This document shows, one piece after another, positions 8,736 through 16,822 of a DNA stretch of 64,000 nt. Source of the stretch: Bacillota bacterium (GTDB lineage Bacteria; Bacillota; Clostridia; Acetivibrionales; DTU013); NCBI GenBank assembly GCA_023426125.1, contig JAFABI010000070.1, forward strand, positions 59,431 through 123,430, read 5' to 3'. The notes under the pieces were generated by a model, which worked only from the letters and a program-made list of their open reading frames with translations, had not been told where the DNA came from and did not search any database. Position 1 is the stretch's first letter. Each line of letters starts with the position of its first letter. Made by a program: the position numbers and the translations under genes.

Positions 8736-10352
8736 TTATCTCTTGTTGTATCTGTCCAATGCATCCTGTTTGATTTTGACCGCATCATCAATACCCATCT
8801 TATTAATCTGGTCCACATATGCGTCAAAATTGGAAAGCGGCTCCTGTCCCATGATGAACTTCAAGGTCATTTCATCAACATAAGTCTGGATTTCATTCAT
8901 GGCCGTTGCCAGAGAGGTGCTTTCTTCCGGAGTGGTCGTTACCGGCGGAATTGCAGTGGTATGATCGGCATACGCCCAGTTTGTGATAGCTTCAATTTCC
9001 TGAGGAAGCGGCAATTGCTGGTGTATAGCGTTGATATCCTCCATGAAGGGTCCGTTATAGGATGCCCTTGCATATGGCTGCCAGGCTTGGGTTAGCGTGA
9101 GTCCGTCGGGATTGTTGGTAATCATATCGGTAAGGGTAGGCTTCCCATCCTTCATCTCAAAAGATTCACCTTCTATTCCATAATTGAAGAGAACATGTCC
9201 TTCCGGGCTATACCCGTAGTTCAACCATTTTGCAGTATCTTCCGGCCGTTTGTTGACTGTGGTTATACCGGGGCATGAATTGAAATCATACCTGAAGTCC
9301 ATCTGACCGAACGACGGCTTGTCACCCTTCTTTAGGACAGGGTACCTGGCACCGACAAGGTCGAAGGTCTTGTCGTCCTTCAAAGTGTTCAGATATTTTC
9401 CAAGATGTCCTACGGCATTTCCTACATAAGAACCGACTTTTTTATCGGTGATTTTGGCATCCAGTGTCTTCCTGTCCTGCGCTGCAAAGTCAGGGTCAAG
9501 AAGCTTGTCCTTATACCAGCTGTTAAACAGGGCGAGGAAGTCCTTGTACCCCGGTAGCATCGGGCCGTATACAACTTTTCCATCCTGCAGGAAGAAATCA
9601 TAGCCTGCGCCAAACGCACTGACAAAACAGTTGCTGGTGACCAGCTTGGTCATCCTTTTCCATTCAACAGAGAACGGATACGGCACATTCAGGGTGTCCT
9701 TGAAAGCCTTCAGCGTCGTATTCCATTCATCGATCGTTTCAGGAACAGGTAATTGCAATTGATCAAGCAAGTCCTTCCTTAAAGTCGGGCCATGCCATAC
9801 GGCGGTAAATCCGCTTTCCTCAGCACTTTTGATATAAGGGAAAGCATAATATGTACCGTTATCGGTCTTTACCTGCTTGTTGAGTTCCCTATCACTGTCA
9901 AGTGCAGCCTTGAGATCCGGGCAATCTTTTGTAAAATAATCATTCAATTTAACAAGCACACCATCGGAAATAGCTTTTTCCGGCCCGCCGGGATACTTGC
10001 TGATCCAGTTCCATTCTATAACGTCAGGTAAATCCTTGGAAGCAATCATAAGGTTGAACTGATCCTGTTCCTGTCCTACCGGGGGATGCAGGAATTTAAC
10101 CTTGACACCTGTCCTTTTTTCAAGTTCCTTGTACATGGGCGTATCCCCGAGGTTGGTATACTTGGTTGCCACATCGGGAACCAACATGGCCCAATAGGTC
10201 AAAGACAGTGGTTCAGCGGCCTGTTGGTCCGCTGATGCCGCGGCCGATTGTCCCGTGCCTGTACCCTGAGCTGCTCCGCATCCGGAAAACAGACCGGCAA
10301 GCAGCATCAAAGCCACTAGTATTGACGAAAATTTTGTAAAACTTTTGTTCAT
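8736..10352 (-). CDS. Extracellular solute-binding lipoprotein of the sugar ABC importer
   Basis: 538 residues. A lipoprotein signal peptide ends in LLAGLFSGC, placing the lipid-modified cysteine at residue 25. The mature protein resembles the large family 1 binding proteins (LplA/YtcQ) paired with LplB/LplC permeases: LTYWAMLVPD opening strand, a KYPGGPEKAISDGVLVKLNDYF region, and a KWLNYGYSPEGHVLFNYGIEG segment that is characteristic of this group. It captures the substrate outside the cell. AGGAGG lies 13 bases before the ATG, rather far but with no in-frame alternative because a TGA precedes the start. A candidate promoter lies at 10408-10436. Gene order (binding protein, two permeases, sensor-regulator) indicates one operon. 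Confidence 0.92.
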   Translation of the reverse strand: MNKSFTKFSSILVALMLLAGLFSGCGAAQGTGTGQSAAASADQQAAEPLSLTYWAMLVPDVATKYTNLGDTPMYKELEKRTGVKVKFLHPPVGQEQDQFNLMIASKDLPDVIEWNWISKYPGGPEKAISDGVLVKLNDYFTKDCPDLKAALDSDRELNKQVKTDNGTYYAFPYIKSAEESGFTAVWHGPTLRKDLLDQLQLPVPETIDEWNTTLKAFKDTLNVPYPFSVEWKRMTKLVTSNCFVSAFGAGYDFFLQDGKVVYGPMLPGYKDFLALFNSWYKDKLLDPDFAAQDRKTLDAKITDKKVGSYVGNAVGHLGKYLNTLKDDKTFDLVGARYPVLKKGDKPSFGQMDFRYDFNSCPGITTVNKRPEDTAKWLNYGYSPEGHVLFNYGIEGESFEMKDGKPTLTDMITNNPDGLTLTQAWQPYARASYNGPFMEDINAIHQQLPLPQEIEAITNWAYADHTTAIPPVTTTPEESTSLATAMNEIQTYVDEMTLKFIMGQEPLSNFDAYVDQINKMGIDDAVKIKQDALDRYNKR

Positions 10353-10407
10353 GAAAGAATATCATCCTCCTTTTCGTTTTTTGTTTCGAGTGCACTCCCG
10401 GTTTTTA

Positions 10408-10436
10408 ATTATAGGAAAATGGTCGTGAGAAGTAAA
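10408..10436 (-). promoter_or_regulatory. Candidate promoter of the sugar importer operon
   Basis: On the minus strand TTTACT, 17 bases, TATAAT. It lies about 56 bases before the lipoprotein start codon. The -10 is a perfect consensus and the -35 is weak, as expected of a promoter that needs an AraC-type activator; no operator was identified. Confidence 0.5.
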
Positions 10437-10538
10437 TATTCAATACTTCCCGAGCATCATCAAAATTACTGTAAAAAGTCTGGAAAAGTATGCAAATAGC
10501 GAAGCCGGGCATTCATTAAGGAACATGAAAAGCGAAGG

Positions 10539-11378
10539 TCAACGGAAATTTTTCCTGTATCGCCCCGGTGAAGCCCCGACAAGGTTCTTGAATGAACGGA
10601 TGAAATGTGAATAGTCGCCGAATCCGGACATCTGGCAGACTTCTGTGATATTGTACCCTTCTGAAAGGTATATTTTTGCCTTGGAAATCCTCTTCATTAC
10701 GATATACTCATGGATGTTCATGCCGGTATGCCTTTTGAAGAGGCTGCCAAGATAGTAACTACTGATAAAAAACCTGTTCCCGAGATGTCTAAGCGACAGA
10801 TCGCCACCAAGGTTACTGTCGATATAGTCCAATACCGGCTGCAGTTTATCGGATAAAACAGATGTATCGGTAACCGGTTCGGTTTGCTTGAAGACCTTGT
10901 TTATGAATGCAAGCAATTCTATGAAGCAGGTAAGCCTGAGAAGCTTTGCATGATCCGATTGTTCCATGCTTAAAGCGTCAAGCCTTGAAAAATACCTCAT
11001 CAATTCCTCGACCTGTGTCTTGCATAGACTGATCTTGTTCTGTTCCCCTTTGGGCCTGTTCATGAAGCAGCCAAGCAGGTCGAGCTTTTCAGAACCGAAA
11101 ATACGCCCTATCGACGGGTCAAACATGATGATGATCCGTTCGTAGCTATCACCTGACTGGTAGGATGCCTTATGAATTTCATTGCTGTTTACTACAAATA
11201 AATCACCGTATTTCAACTGATAAACACTCTTTTCAATGAAATAGCTCGCATATCCGGAAATGAAAAAATAGATCTCAAACCTATCATCCATATGAAATCC
11301 CATATCACAGGCTTGCTTCATTACCAGATGGGAATACTTCAAATATTTATCTGCATTTTCATAATAACTGTTGAGCAT
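10539..11378 (-). CDS. AraC-family transcriptional regulator (cupin sensor)
   Basis: About 279 residues. The N-terminal half is a cupin-like ligand domain (FHMDDRFEIYFFISGYASYFIE, then LKYGDLFVVNSNEIHKASY), and the C-terminal hundred residues carry two helix-turn-helix motifs (LSLRHLGNRFFISSYYLGSLF and NITEVCQMSGFGDYSHFIRSF). This is the soluble AraC type that senses a sugar. It faces away from the oxidoreductase gene at 11503, and the 124 bases between the two starts can hold both promoters. The ATG at 11378 was chosen because GGGAG stands nine bases before it; a longer frame to 11447 lacks a ribosome binding site. It probably controls either the importer operon downstream or the divergent oxidoreductase-isomerase operon. 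Confidence 0.87.
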   Translation of the reverse strand: MLNSYYENADKYLKYSHLVMKQACDMGFHMDDRFEIYFFISGYASYFIEKSVYQLKYGDLFVVNSNEIHKASYQSGDSYERIIIMFDPSIGRIFGSEKLDLLGCFMNRPKGEQNKISLCKTQVEELMRYFSRLDALSMEQSDHAKLLRLTCFIELLAFINKVFKQTEPVTDTSVLSDKLQPVLDYIDSNLGGDLSLRHLGNRFFISSYYLGSLFKRHTGMNIHEYIVMKRISKAKIYLSEGYNITEVCQMSGFGDYSHFIRSFKNLVGASPGRYRKNFR

Positions 11379-11502
11379 AACCCACATCTCCCGGGCATTA
11401 TCTTTAAATACGCAATAATTCTCTTGAAAAACGCAAAGAAATTGCATTTATTGATATTATATACTATCCATATACCAATTACTACGGAGGTGAGGGTGTA
11501 AA

Positions 11503-12564
11503 ATGAAAAAAATACGTTTTGCAATTGTTGGGGCAGGGGTCATATCTACCTGCCATGCCCAGGCGGTTCTCAATGACGACAGGGCAGAGCTGGCTGCGGT
11601 CTGTGATGTGGCAAAAGAAAAAGCGGAGGCGCTTGCTCAAAAGTTTAAAATACCCGGCATATATACAGATCTGGATGAGATGCTGAAAAAATCCGGTGTG
11701 GACGCTGTCTGTATTTGTACGCCAAGCGGGCTTCATGGCAAGGATGTCATTGCAAGCGCAAAGGCAGGTAAGCATATTTTCTGCGAGAAACCTCTTGATA
11801 TACGCACAGACGTCATGGATGACATGATCCAGGCAGTCGGGGAGAACAAGGTAAAAATGGGGTGCGTATTCCAGAACAGGACAATGCCCGGGCTTAAGAA
11901 GGCCAAAGAAATACTCGACAGTGGAAAACTGGGCAGGATGCTGATCGTAGAATGCCAATACAGGGGCTTCAGGTCGCCGGCATATTACAAGAGTGCAGGG
12001 TGGAGAGGCACCAGGGCGATTGACGGAGGCGGCTGCCTCATGAACCAGGGCATACATGCCATCGATGCACTCTGCTGGCTGGCTGGAGATGTTGACAGCG
12101 TATATGCGGTAGCAGACCATATGTCAAGAGATATAGAAGTGGAGGATATGGCTAACGCACTGGTAGAATTCAGGAATGGCGCAAAAGGCGTGATTATGGG
12201 TACGACCTTGTCCAACACAGTTGAAAAATCTCCGGAAGGCGATTATTTCAGATTTGAATGTGAAAAAGGCAGTATAATCTATTCAGGAGGCAGTACGACA
12301 CTTTATGTCCGCGAAAACTATTCATCCGACATCAGGACGGAAAGTCTGGATGCCGATGCATTAATGGCTGACGGCTCATCTACTTCAGACCCGAAACGGA
12401 TCAATGACAACGGGCATTCCGTATTGGTCGGCGACCTGATATCGGCAATCATTGAAGACAGGGCTCCATATATCACGGGGGAATCTGCGAGAAAAGGCGT
12501 CGATCTTGTACTTGCCATATATGAGTCCGCCCGTTTGGAAAAGAGGATCAAACTCAGGGATTGA
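11503..12564 (+). CDS. Gfo/Idh/MocA family NAD(P)-dependent oxidoreductase
   Basis: 353 residues. The Rossmann fold opens with KKIRFAIVGAGVIS, and the conserved EKP motif with the catalytic lysine is present as CEKPLDI near residue 95. The second domain holds the GGGCLMNQGIHAIDAL stretch with the conserved histidine. Family members oxidise or reduce hydroxyl groups of sugars, inositols and their derivatives. GGAGGTG lies ten bases before the ATG. A TIM-barrel isomerase gene follows after 71 bases, and the pair is a common one in inositol, keto-sugar or plant-sugar catabolism. The exact substrate cannot be read from the sequence. Confidence 0.92.
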   Translation: MKKIRFAIVGAGVISTCHAQAVLNDDRAELAAVCDVAKEKAEALAQKFKIPGIYTDLDEMLKKSGVDAVCICTPSGLHGKDVIASAKAGKHIFCEKPLDIRTDVMDDMIQAVGENKVKMGCVFQNRTMPGLKKAKEILDSGKLGRMLIVECQYRGFRSPAYYKSAGWRGTRAIDGGGCLMNQGIHAIDALCWLAGDVDSVYAVADHMSRDIEVEDMANALVEFRNGAKGVIMGTTLSNTVEKSPEGDYFRFECEKGSIIYSGGSTTLYVRENYSSDIRTESLDADALMADGSSTSDPKRINDNGHSVLVGDLISAIIEDRAPYITGESARKGVDLVLAIYESARLEKRIKLRD

Positions 12565-12635
12565 ACAAAAAAGTATAAAAGACAGACATATTGATTATGA
12601 GACAATGAATAAATACATGGGAGGTATTGATCATA

Positions 12636-13442
12636 ATGAAGATTTCGTATACCACACTTGCGTGTCCCGACTGGAGTTGGGAAAGAATCCTTGATGAAAC
12701 CGTTCGGTTCGGTTTCGACGGCATTGAAATCCGCGGTTTGGAAAGGGAGCTGGACTTGACCAAAATGGAGCCCTTTTTTCCGGAAAATATTGAAGGGACA
12801 ATGAAACAGCTCAGGGAAAAAAGTCTTGAAATCTGTTGTCTTGATACTTCCTGCAGATTTCATACCGCAGCGGACATCGAAAAGTATCTTGCGGAAGGCA
12901 AAGCTGCCATAGACCTGGCTCAGAAGCTGAACTGCAAGTATATAAGGGTGTTCGGGAATGAGATCCCGGACAAGAGCAGGAAGGCGGAAACCATCAAACA
13001 AATCGCCTCCAGTCTGGACGAATTGGGCAACTATACAAAAGGCACCGGCGTGACCGTCCTGATAGAAACCCACGGCGATTTTTCTACCGGAGATGCAATG
13101 CTTGAATTGCTGCAGCAGATAACCTCAAAGAATGTCGATGTCCTGTGGGATGTTACAAACGCCTATGTGGAGTTTGACGAACCGATAGATGTGACTTTCA
13201 ACAAGCTGAGCAGCAGAATCAAGCATTCCCACATAAAGGACGCGAAAGGAAGGGTCCCCGATGCAAAACTGTGCATGATCGGTAAAGGCGATCTTTCTGT
13301 CAAGCAAATGGTGGATCTCTTGAAATCTATAGGCTTTGACGGGTGGCTCTCTCTTGAGTGGGAGAAGATGTGGCATCCCGAGCTGGAAGAACCCGAAATA
13401 GTGCTGGGCACCTATATCAAACACATCAAGGAATATCTGTAA
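12636..13442 (+). CDS. Sugar phosphate isomerase/epimerase (xylose isomerase-like TIM barrel)
   Basis: 268 residues with the AP_endonuc_2 (xylose-isomerase-like) barrel: DGIEIRGLEREL near the N-terminus, KYIRVFGNEIP, VLIETHGDFSTG with a metal-binding glutamate, VDVLWDVTNAY, HSHIKDAKG and WLSLEWEKMW, which supply the usual metal-binding Glu, Asp and His residues. Such enzymes interconvert keto sugars or inosose derivatives and often work with Gfo/Idh/MocA oxidoreductases, as here. The ATG at 12636 has GGAGGT ten bases upstream; the upstream TTG at 12627 is too close to that site. The operon ends at a hairpin with a U-run. Confidence 0.88.
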   Translation: MKISYTTLACPDWSWERILDETVRFGFDGIEIRGLERELDLTKMEPFFPENIEGTMKQLREKSLEICCLDTSCRFHTAADIEKYLAEGKAAIDLAQKLNCKYIRVFGNEIPDKSRKAETIKQIASSLDELGNYTKGTGVTVLIETHGDFSTGDAMLELLQQITSKNVDVLWDVTNAYVEFDEPIDVTFNKLSSRIKHSHIKDAKGRVPDAKLCMIGKGDLSVKQMVDLLKSIGFDGWLSLEWEKMWHPELEEPEIVLGTYIKHIKEYL

Positions 13443-13505
13443 TCCATAAACTTTTTAACCGACAGGGGTGGAATCGTTCAAAATAAAACATAGTCGGAAC
13501 AAAAT

Positions 13506-13545
13506 AAACGCCCGTGCTGTATCAGCCGGACGTTTGTTTTTTTGT
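13506..13545. terminator. Bidirectional rho-independent terminator
   Basis: AAACGCCCG and CGGACGTTT pair (one mismatch) around a GC-rich loop, followed by TGTTTTTTTG on the plus strand; the minus strand leaves TTTATTTTG. It lies between two convergent isomerase genes and can end both transcripts. Confidence 0.7.
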
Positions 13546-13558
13546 TTGGGGCATTTCT

Positions 13559-14425
13559 TTATGAATGACTTTCACTCAGTCCCTCAATGATATCCTTTAA
13601 AGCACCTGCTGCAATCGCGAATTTCCCGGGGCCGTCTCCGGGAGTTGCCAATATCCTGGTATTATGTTCAAGCTCGGCAAATCCGGTAAATACTCCAAGG
13701 TGCGGCTCCAGGGACAGGAATCCTCCATATCCGTTATTCATCAAAGCCGTAAGGATTTCCTTCAGCTTACCGTCGCCATATCCCGCAGGTACAACCGAAT
13801 GATCGCTGTAAAGCGCATCCTTGACATGCACATAGCCGATATGCCCCTTAAGCATATCAAATGCATACGGATATGGCTCCACACCACATTGCACGAAATT
13901 GGCCGGATCGAACACAGCCTTCAAAAAACTGCAATTCAAGGTTTCCATCAACTCAAGGCACCTCTCCGGAGTATCCCCGTATATCTCCTTTTCGTTCTCA
14001 TGGAGAAGTACCAGTCCAGCTCCTTCCGCTGTCCTGATAAACTCGTTCCACCTATGTATCACTTCATCCCTGTAGACCGCCGGATCGGCTCCGTTGGGAA
14101 TGAAGAAGCTGAACATTCTTATAAACTGCGCTTCAAGAATTTTTGCAATTTCAACGGTATGCCGGAACAAGCTCAAGTGCGGCTGAAAATCATCAGTTAT
14201 GTTGATCTTGCCGATTGGAGAACCAATGGCGGATATCCTGAAACCCCTTTTATCCAATTCCTGTTTTATGCCGTAGACTTCTTCCAAAGTGTGCTGTACA
14301 AGAGCTTTCCCATTAACCCCCCTCATTTCAATATACTTGATATCATGGCTTGACAGCACATCCATCTGTGTTCTGAGATCGTCTGCAATCTCATCTCCAA
14401 AAGCACTGATTATAAAATTATTCAT
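13559..14425 (-). CDS. Sugar phosphate isomerase/epimerase, second copy
   Basis: 288 residues of the same xylose-isomerase-like barrel family as the gene at 12636 but only distantly similar. Visible landmarks: ISAFGDEIADDL at the N-terminus, IKYIEMRGVNGK, FIRMFSFFIP, LVLLHENEKEIYGDTPERCL, LKAVFDPANFVQCG, YVHVKDAL and FLSLEPHL, which place the metal-binding Glu, Asp, His and Glu. AGGGG precedes the ATG by nine bases. It is convergent with the oxidoreductase operon and shares its terminator, yet belongs by function to the same sugar locus. Which epimerisation it performs is unknown. Confidence 0.88.
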   Translation of the reverse strand: MNNFIISAFGDEIADDLRTQMDVLSSHDIKYIEMRGVNGKALVQHTLEEVYGIKQELDKRGFRISAIGSPIGKINITDDFQPHLSLFRHTVEIAKILEAQFIRMFSFFIPNGADPAVYRDEVIHRWNEFIRTAEGAGLVLLHENEKEIYGDTPERCLELMETLNCSFLKAVFDPANFVQCGVEPYPYAFDMLKGHIGYVHVKDALYSDHSVVPAGYGDGKLKEILTALMNNGYGGFLSLEPHLGVFTGFAELEHNTRILATPGDGPGKFAIAAGALKDIIEGLSESHS

Positions 14426-14714
14426 CTACTCAACCCCTTTTAGGACATGTATTACAAGATTTTTTTTGCAATTCGAGTTTACCATGTCATGCAATTATTT
14501 ACCTTGCGTAATCCAGCAAAATCGTCCTATAAATATTGCTTTTCTTGCTATTTTTCGCCGGACCGGGCTAAAGGTTGAATTTAAAGATTCTATGCTTCGT
14601 TGGTGACACAATTGTGAAAGATAACGAATCACTCCGTCTAATCGCATTAGGCTTAATTTGTACACCTTGAAGCTTCATTTCAGAATATTTGAAACTTCCG
14701 CCTGTGTAGTGCAT

Positions 14715-15641
14715 TTAATCAAATAATTCCGATTGTTTTATTTGATTCCCATTATACCACTTTACCAATTGATTATAAAAAAGTTGGTAGTCAAGTGCCT
14801 TTTTACCGTTAGTTGTGATATAACATTTACTTAAATTAACATTTGCTGATTTTTGTTCTTGTATATTTAATTTTCCTTCAAATTGTGCTAATGGCAGAAG
14901 TGAATTTAATTCCTCCGCAGTTAGTTTCTGATTATTATACCAATCCGAACCGAAATTGGAATTATTATCATTAAGATACCAATTAATTATTGATTGCTTA
15001 TCCTCTGAAGAGACATCCATGCTTTTACCATCTTTTAATATACTTACATTAACTGATGAAGCGTCTGGCTCATTGTGATTAGTATTTTCAAAACCAATTT
15101 GCAAAAGATTTTCTCCTGTAATATTAAGCAAATTTGAACAATCATAATTATTGATATCTATTTCCGACCCCGTTGAGTTGTGAAAACCAAAAGGATAATA
15201 TCGAGTATACCATACTTTTTGTCCCTTTGTGTTTGTCGTAGTGCCAACAAAAACAGAAACATTCATTTTATCATTATTAATTGGCATAACTTTTCCGTTC
15301 ATAAATGTTATTCCATTTTGATAAGCTTGACTGCCTTCTGCAATAAAAATGTCAAATAATTCAGGAACTCCGTCAAAATTTAAATCTATTAGCAACAGAC
15401 CAGGGTCATATTGGGATTCATTATTCATAATATAATCATAATAAGCTTTTATCAAACTTTCATCTATTTTAGATGTTGATGCTTTTCCACTTTGAGCTGG
15501 TGTTGGGGTAAGTTTTGGAGTAGGTGTATTGTTATTTTGTGGAATGTTGTTTTTTTCGTCTTTTTTACATCCTGATATGGATAAAATAATTAGAATTATA
15601 AAACCAATTACAATAATTGATTTGTGTTTAATATTTATCAT
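14715..15641 (-). CDS. Hypothetical lipoprotein, AT-rich gene
   Basis: 308 residues. A lipoprotein signal peptide ends in ILSISGC (cysteine about residue 25), followed by a Lys/Asn/Pro/Thr-rich linker of about 30 residues that keeps the domain away from the membrane. The mature part contains LLLIDLNFDGVPELFDIF, an acidic calcium-site-like motif found in many clostridial surface proteins of unknown function. GAGGGGG lies seven bases before the ATG. Base composition is clearly more AT-rich than the surrounding genes, as are both flanking gaps, which suggests separate acquisition. I cannot name a function. Confidence 0.75.
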   Translation of the reverse strand: MINIKHKSIIVIGFIILIILSISGCKKDEKNNIPQNNNTPTPKLTPTPAQSGKASTSKIDESLIKAYYDYIMNNESQYDPGLLLIDLNFDGVPELFDIFIAEGSQAYQNGITFMNGKVMPINNDKMNVSVFVGTTTNTKGQKVWYTRYYPFGFHNSTGSEIDINNYDCSNLLNITGENLLQIGFENTNHNEPDASSVNVSILKDGKSMDVSSEDKQSIINWYLNDNNSNFGSDWYNNQKLTAEELNSLLPLAQFEGKLNIQEQKSANVNLSKCYITTNGKKALDYQLFYNQLVKWYNGNQIKQSELFD

Positions 15642-16109
15642 ACAAAATCCCCCTCGTACGTTAAAAATATAAATTTTCTACTTTGAATTCGTAAATCACC
15701 TCTATATAAAATCATATTCACAATTTCGAATTGGAAATAGCGATTTTTGATAATTTACTTGTCATTGCTAGTTCGCAGTTGTAAACTATTGCGAGCATTT
15801 ACGTTGTAATATTATACATTACATATTTACTTAATATCAATATCTTTATTTAACAAAATTTAAAATTAAATTCCTATATTACGCAATTATGTGAGCATAT
15901 TATTCAAATCGTCCCTTCCTTCTCCAAAATTATTGCTAAATATACCTTCGTTTATTTCCGATACAAGCATTAGAATCACATGGGAAATTTCTCATGAAAT
16001 TTTAAGCTTCTTACTAAATATCTTCAAATTTTTGAAGATTATGCTGAGTGTATTCATCAAACCTTGGCAACAATGGTTAACAGAAAATTATTTTTTACGA
16101 GGTGATTTT
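15642..16109. other. AT-rich intergenic region without recognisable gene
   Basis: About 470 bases between divergent genes. It must contain promoters for the lipoprotein (minus) and the Nudix gene (plus), but no motif stands out in the AT-rich background. The open frame that continues upstream of the Nudix start lacks a ribosome binding site and has no family resemblance. Confidence 0.5.
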
Positions 16110-16568
16110 ATGGCACTTACAACACTTTGTTATATAAAGAAAGCCGGCAAGACCCTGATGCTTCATCGAGTAAAGAAGCAGAAAGATATCCATCTGGATA
16201 AGTGGAATGGTTTAGGCGGTCACATGGAACAGGGAGAAACGCCGGAAGAATGCATTATCAGAGAGGTTTACGAAGAAAGCGGCCTTACCGTTAAAAGTCT
16301 TTTTTTGCGGGGTGTCCTGACATTTCCGTTGTTTGACGGTTTTGAAGATGACTATGTCTTTGTGTTTATTGCTACTGATTTTGAAGGCAAAATGATTGAT
16401 TCGCCCGAAGGTAACCTGGAATGGATCGATGACAGCGAAGTCCTGAAGCTCAACCTTTGGGAAGGAGACAAAATCTTTCTGCAGTGGCTGGAGGACGGCA
16501 GGTTCTTTTCCGGCAAGCTTGTTTATGAAAATGGAAGGCTGACGGGGCATGCTGTCAGTTTTTACTAA
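16110..16568 (+). CDS. Nudix hydrolase, 8-oxo-dGTP diphosphatase type
   Basis: 152 residues. The Nudix box GHMEQGETPEECIIREVYEE followed by SGL has all the required residues (G-x5-E-x7-RE-xx-EE-x-G). MALTTLCYIKKAGKTLMLHR at the start and the C-terminal W-x-G-DKIFLQWLEDG layout resemble the MutT-like enzymes of Firmicutes that hydrolyse oxidised or unusual nucleoside triphosphates. GAGGTG stands five to six bases before the chosen ATG, which rejects the open frame that runs back to 15891. It stands alone between an AT-rich gap and a helicase on the other strand. Confidence 0.9.
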   Translation: MALTTLCYIKKAGKTLMLHRVKKQKDIHLDKWNGLGGHMEQGETPEECIIREVYEESGLTVKSLFLRGVLTFPLFDGFEDDYVFVFIATDFEGKMIDSPEGNLEWIDDSEVLKLNLWEGDKIFLQWLEDGRFFSGKLVYENGRLTGHAVSFY

Positions 16569-16621
16569 CTATTTGTATTATTTGTATAGGTCAATTGATT
16601 TGTCATCCTAAAATGTAGATC

Positions 16622-16822
16622 CTATACCCATCCATTCTCATTGATCAATGCTGAATCTGTGGATATACTTTCCCCATCAAGCTTTACGGCCAACAGGTCG
16701 AAGACATTGTCCCCATTATCGTACCTGGGCTGACTTCCAGCTTCATATGCGTCCATGGCAGATTTCTCATAGACCGCACTCCAGCTTTTACCTCCGTCAA
16801 TTGTTTTCAGGCGCCAATGCAT
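16622..16822 (-). pseudogene. Fragment resembling the end of a BNR-repeat protein
   Basis: A 66-codon frame that starts inside the 3' end of the UvrD-like gene (26-base overlap) and has a stop directly upstream. It reads TIDGGKSWSAVY and later NVFDLLAVKLDGE. The DGGKSW motif is the core of BNR/Asp-box repeats found in sialidases and surface proteins. Without an N-terminus or ribosome binding site I take it as the surviving tail of a gene removed by a rearrangement at the helicase end; a chance frame cannot be excluded. Confidence 0.35.

Noticed and set aside
15891..16109. N-terminal extension of the Nudix hydrolase
   Set aside because: No ribosome binding site at 15891; the extension is AT-rich noise, and GAGGTG precedes the ATG at 16110 where the family begins.
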